A stretch of 8,253 bases of DNA, taken from the NCBI GenBank assembly GCA_018263655.1, contig JAANWY010000384.1, forward strand, positions 1 through 8,253, given 5' to 3'. The notes beneath the pieces were generated by a model that was given only the letters and a program-made list of their open reading frames with translations, was not told the DNA's origin and made no database searches. The first letter of the stretch is position 1, and each line of letters opens with the position of its first letter. A program made the position numbers and the translations under genes. The stretch comes from Anaerolineales bacterium. Its GTDB lineage: Bacteria > Chloroflexota > Anaerolineae > Epilineales > JAANWY01. This document shows positions 6,016 to 8,253 of the stretch, piece by piece.

Positions 6016-6624
6016 CTAGCTCCGCTTGAGCAACTCGCGGATGTCGTGCACGATGGCTTCGTGGTCCGTTCCGAAGGAGTACGTCAGACGCAAATTGCCA
6101 TCGGGATCGATCAGGTAAACGGCTGAGCTGTGGTCCATCAGGTAGCCGGCGGCGCTGTCTTCCGCCTCTGCCCGCTTCCGATACACGCCGTAATCCTGCC
6201 ACACCGATTCAAGCGTGCTGAAATCGCCCGTCAAGCCGATGAAGGACGGGTCGAAAACTCGCAAGTGTTGCTTGAGCCGCTCTGGGGTGTCGCGCTCCGG
6301 ATCCACGGTGACGAAGACGAAATCCACACGTTCGACCTCGGCACCCAGGGCGTCGTGGACCTTTTTGAACTCGGCCAGCGTGGTGGGACAGACGTCGGGG
6401 CAATATGTGTAGCCGAAGAACACCAAGACGGCGTCGCCGCGCTGATCGCTCAGGTGGTAGGTGGTGTTGTCCTGGGTTGTCAGCGTGAAGTCGGGCGCCG
6501 GCTGTATCGGCTCCAGAGCAGTGCCCCGGAAGCTGGATTTGCTGGCCGGCAGCAAGGAGCAGCCGGCTGCCACCAGCGCTAGGAGCAGCACGGTAAGTGG
6601 TATTGCGCGAGCGAATCTCTTCAC
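6016..6624 (-). CDS. sco1: SCO1/SenC-family copper-delivery lipoprotein
   Basis: This membrane-anchored thioredoxin-fold protein binds copper and/or reduces cysteines for assembly of the CuA site of cytochrome oxidase. GTG 6624 is chosen (202 residues) because AGAAGGA lies about seven bases upstream and the resulting N terminus is a clean lipoprotein signal (KRFARAIPL...LVAAGC, lipidated at Cys22). An ATG at 6642 would add six residues and has only a weak site. Metal ligands are all present: GYTYCPDVCP gives Cys75 and Cys79, and LMDHSSAVYLID gives His165. The fold landmarks FVFVTVDPERDTPERL and the Gly-Asn turn near the C terminus fit the family. It is the first gene of the minus-strand copper operon, with the YtkA-like gene starting four bases after its stop. 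I see no convincing consensus promoter for it in the divergent region. Confidence 0.95.
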   Translation of the reverse strand: MKRFARAIPLTVLLLALVAAGCSLLPASKSSFRGTALEPIQPAPDFTLTTQDNTTYHLSDQRGDAVLVFFGYTYCPDVCPTTLAEFKKVHDALGAEVERVDFVFVTVDPERDTPERLKQHLRVFDPSFIGLTGDFSTLESVWQDYGVYRKRAEAEDSAAGYLMDHSSAVYLIDPDGNLRLTYSFGTDHEAIVHDIRELLKRS

Positions 6625-6625
6625 A

Positions 6626-6701
6626 TGTAGTTCCTTCTGCATGGAATGTTTAGAGTCTGTGTAACTACTCAGGCTATTGCCCGGCTACCGCGCTCGTAGT
6701 T
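6626..6701. promoter_or_regulatory. Isolated GTAGTT/AACTAC half-sites in the copper-operon leader
   Basis: The hexamer at the heart of the regulator-gene dyads recurs three times here, singly: GTAGTT at 6627-6632, AACTAC at 6663-6668 and GTAGTT at 6696-6701. None forms the 8-8-8 dyad seen at 6874-6923. They lie within about 80 bases upstream of, or at, the SCO start, where a bound regulator could affect minus-strand transcription. In a stretch this short such a hexamer is expected well under once on both strands, so the cluster is suggestive only. Confidence 0.3.
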
Positions 6702-6709
6702 GAGAAATG

Positions 6710-6763
6710 CGGAAAAGATAGGGGTGTGGAGGGCGGCCGCCCTCCACACCCCTATCTTTTCCG
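6710..6763. repeat. 54-bp perfect palindrome with no spacer
   Basis: Bases 6710-6736 are the exact reverse complement of 6737-6763, centred on GCGGCCGC, with the purine-rich left arm GGAAAAGATAGGGGTGTGGAGGG. The transcript of either strand would form a GC-rich hairpin followed by UAUCUUUUCC, so it could act as an intrinsic terminator in both directions. Its place is odd for that role: it lies between two divergently transcribed genes, where no gene ends. It may insulate the two promoters from each other, or be a mobile palindromic repeat. Cruciform formation in supercoiled DNA is also conceivable. Confidence 0.9.
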
Positions 6764-6858
6764 GTCTCTTCTTGTGTAGGCACGATAATTATAGACCTGC
6801 CCACTCCAGACACCAAGTCAAAATCAGGTCAGAATTCGGTGCCGGAGAAGGGAACCAC

Positions 6859-6887
6859 TTGACAGCATGCAGATAGTAGTTTATAAT
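6859..6887 (+). promoter_or_regulatory. Perfect-consensus sigma-70 promoter of the TrmB-ZIP operon
   Basis: TTGACA (6859-6864) and TATAAT (6882-6887) match the consensus at all twelve positions with the optimal 17-bp spacer. Transcription would begin near 6894. A promoter this strong in front of a regulator gene normally implies tight repression, which fits the dyads lying on the -10 box and on the start region. Confidence 0.88.
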
Positions 6888-6923
6888 AGAACTACTAAAT
6901 AGTGGTTTGGTGACTAACTACTA
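6874..6923. promoter_or_regulatory. Twin-dyad operator over the -10 box and transcript start
   Basis: The first dyad is TAGTAGTT (6874-6881), eight bases, AACTACTA (6890-6897). Its arms are perfect and the spacer begins with the TATAAT -10 box. The second is TAGTGGTT (6900-6907), eight bases, AACTACTA (6916-6923), with one mismatch between arms. The dyads repeat with a 26-bp period (about 2.5 helical turns). The second ends two bases before ATG 6925. Occupancy would block RNA polymerase, so autorepression by the adjacent TrmB-family protein is the simplest reading; the binding protein itself is inferred. Confidence 0.75.
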
Positions 6924-6924
6924 A

Positions 6925-7752
6925 ATGCGTGGTGAATCAAGACAAATGAGCTTACTCGAAGATTTGACGGATATCGGCTTCACGGAATATGAAGCCAAGG
7001 TGTACCTGGCGCTGCTGCGCGAGAATCCGGCCACCGGCTATCACCTCAGTAAGGAGGCCGGCATCCCACGCTCTATGGTCTACGAGGCGCTGGGCCGGTT
7101 AGATGTCCGCGGCGCCGTACTCAAGTCGGCGGAGGATAAAGCGACGCTGTATCGCCCGCTGCCGCCGGATGCGCTGCTCGACCGCTACCGCCAGGAGCAC
7201 CGGCGTTTGATGCACAATCTGCGCAGTGGGCTGCGTCAGCTCTACGTCGCTCAGGACGAGGACCTGCTCTGGACGACGACGGGGCGAGAGGCCGTGCTGG
7301 CGTACGCCGGCCAGATGATTCGAGGTACAGAATCTGAGCTAATGCTCGTACTTGCCGATCCAGATCTGGAGTCACTGCGCGAGGGCGTTGTCGCAGCTGC
7401 TGACAGGGACGTCACTGTCAGCGCCCTGCTGACAGGCGAAGGTGAGCTGTCATGCGCGCAGGCGGCTCGACATCCGCCGATGGAGAGCGAACTCCACGAG
7501 CTAACGGATAGTTTGGTGATTGTCGCCGACGGCCGCGAGGCGTTGATCGGCAGCACAGATTTGGAAATGACGGCGACTATCACACGCAATCGCAATCTAG
7601 TATTGATTGCCCACCAGTTCGTGTGGATGGAGCTGTTCGCGCAGCGCATTTTCGCTCGACTCGGCCCTGATCTGCTCGAGCGGCTGGACCCGGAAGATCG
7701 GCGGGTTTTCGAGGGTTTTGCACCAGTGACCAAGGAAGAAGAGGGTGTTTGA
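6925..7752 (+). CDS. TrmB-family transcriptional regulator
   Basis: This predicted DNA-binding regulator has 275 residues from ATG 6925. A second ATG at 6946 begins MSLLEDLTDIGFTEYEAKVYLALL, which matches typical TrmB starts, so the true protein may be seven residues shorter; neither start has a strong ribosome-binding site. Residues about 10-80 form a winged helix with recognition helix IPRSMVYEALGRLD (47-60). A short coiled stretch (about 85-108) follows. Residues 110-245 look like the PLD-like TrmB effector or dimer domain, with the LIGSTDLEMTATITRNRNLVLIA segment near 208-229. Known TrmB proteins mostly sense sugars. Here the partner is a metal transporter, so a metal or metal-linked signal is more likely; Cys177, His183 and His191 lie close together and could be ligands, which is speculative. 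It probably binds the twin dyads just upstream. Confidence 0.88.
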   Translation: MRGESRQMSLLEDLTDIGFTEYEAKVYLALLRENPATGYHLSKEAGIPRSMVYEALGRLDVRGAVLKSAEDKATLYRPLPPDALLDRYRQEHRRLMHNLRSGLRQLYVAQDEDLLWTTTGREAVLAYAGQMIRGTESELMLVLADPDLESLREGVVAAADRDVTVSALLTGEGELSCAQAARHPPMESELHELTDSLVIVADGREALIGSTDLEMTATITRNRNLVLIAHQFVWMELFAQRIFARLGPDLLERLDPEDRRVFEGFAPVTKEEEGV

Positions 7753-7753
7753 A

Positions 7754-8253
7754 ATGACTCCATCGCTATGGGAGGCTTTTATAGCGGCCACAATCACGAT
7801 GTTGGCGACGGGTCTCGGTGGCCTACCTTTCGTGTTCGTGCGTAAGTTTCCGGAACGCCTAGCCCGGCTGGGTTGGGCGTTGGCCGGCGGCATGATGCTT
7901 GCGGCGTCCGTGTTCAACTTGATCATTCCCGGCGTCGAGGACGGCGGCATCACTAGCGTCGCCATTGGCGTCTTCGCCGGCACGTTGCTCTTCGGGATTG
8001 CCTCGGAGCGGCTGGACCACCAAGATTTCCACATGGAGGGGCTCACGGACGCCGGCGCCAAGCGCATTCTGCTGATTCTCGGCACCATGTTCATCCACAG
8101 CTTTCCCGAAGGGCTAGCCGTCGGGGTGGCCTACGGCTCGGGTGAGGTTGGTTTGGGCGTGATCATGGCCATTGCCATCTCTATCCACAACATCCCCGAG
8201 GGTATCGCGATCTCGCTGCCGCTGCGCGCCGAGGGCGTGAGTGGCTGGAAGTG
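7754..8253 (+). CDS. ZIP-family divalent metal transporter, 3' end cut by window
   Basis: This membrane transporter of the GufA-like ZIP group would import Zn, Fe or Mn into the cytoplasm. ATG 7754 starts one base after the TrmB stop, with GAGGG (7741-7745) eight bases upstream. The frame is open to the last base, giving 166 residues. Helices are visible at about 8-28, 38-60, 67-84, 104-128 and 133-156. The fourth contains HSFPEG (His115, Glu119) and the fifth HNIPEG (His145, Asn146, Glu149); together these form the paired metal site of ZIP proteins. The loop before helix 4 has DHQDFH (88-93), a short His-containing stretch as often found in ZIP loops. Co-transcription with the TrmB gene is nearly certain from the spacing. 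The metal cannot be assigned. Confidence 0.93.
   Translation, partial: MTPSLWEAFIAATITMLATGLGGLPFVFVRKFPERLARLGWALAGGMMLAASVFNLIIPGVEDGGITSVAIGVFAGTLLFGIASERLDHQDFHMEGLTDAGAKRILLILGTMFIHSFPEGLAVGVAYGSGEVGLGVIMAIAISIHNIPEGIAISLPLRAEGVSGWK

Noticed and set aside
6643..6710. Minus-strand promoter for the SCO operon
   Set aside because: A promoter must exist, but no pair of -35/-10 boxes with 16-18 bp spacing matched the consensus well enough to place it.

Overview
The window looks like bacterial chromosome of fairly high GC (roughly 60%), and nearly every recognisable gene outside one toxin-antitoxin pair concerns transition metals. I suspect a Chloroflexota-like organism (Anaerolineae or Caldilineae). 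The reasons are the GC content, the bacterial TrmB-type regulator, lipoprotein-anchored copper chaperones and the general protein style. That is inference only; no taxonomic marker is present.

Layout. (1) 1-2609, plus strand: a manganese/zinc-type ABC importer, comprising the 3' part of the substrate-binding protein gene, the ATPase and the permease. The binding protein carries four identical 15-bp repeats. A strong stem-loop separates its gene from the ATPase gene, and ATPase and permease overlap by ATGA. (2) 2610-2823: a short region holding a minus-strand C-terminal remnant of an aspartate-rich surface-type protein and a likely promoter. (3) 2833-3406, plus strand: a type II toxin-antitoxin pair with a MazF/PemK toxin and an AF2212-like antitoxin. 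(4) 6624-3574, minus strand: a compact four-gene copper-delivery operon in the order SCO/SenC lipoprotein, YtkA/FixH-like lipoprotein, polytopic 4Fe-4S membrane protein related to CcoG/NapH, and PCu(A)C copper-chaperone lipoprotein. A 99-bp element with perfect 17-bp inverted terminal arms sits between the last two. (5) 6625-6924: a divergent control region with a 54-bp perfect palindrome, a perfect-consensus sigma-70 promoter (TTGACA, 17 bp, TATAAT) and two tandem dyads on and just downstream of the -10 box. (6) 6925-8253, plus strand: a TrmB-family regulator and, one base later, a ZIP-family metal transporter that runs off the window.

How the parts may work together. The ABC importer and the ZIP protein bring divalent metal (Mn, Zn or Fe) into the cytoplasm. 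The minus-strand operon looks like a periplasm-facing or outer-membrane-surface copper reduction and hand-over chain, probably for the copper centres of a terminal oxidase not in this window. The TrmB protein is the obvious candidate to bind the twin dyads and autoregulate its own gene together with the ZIP gene. Related half-sites in the leader of the copper operon raise the possibility that one regulator sees both sides of the divergent region.

The most interesting items are the TrmB-ZIP pair with its twin operator, the 54-bp palindrome, the copper operon with its unusual membrane iron-sulfur protein, the inverted-repeat element at 4030-4128, and a marked excess of the hexamer GCCGGC.
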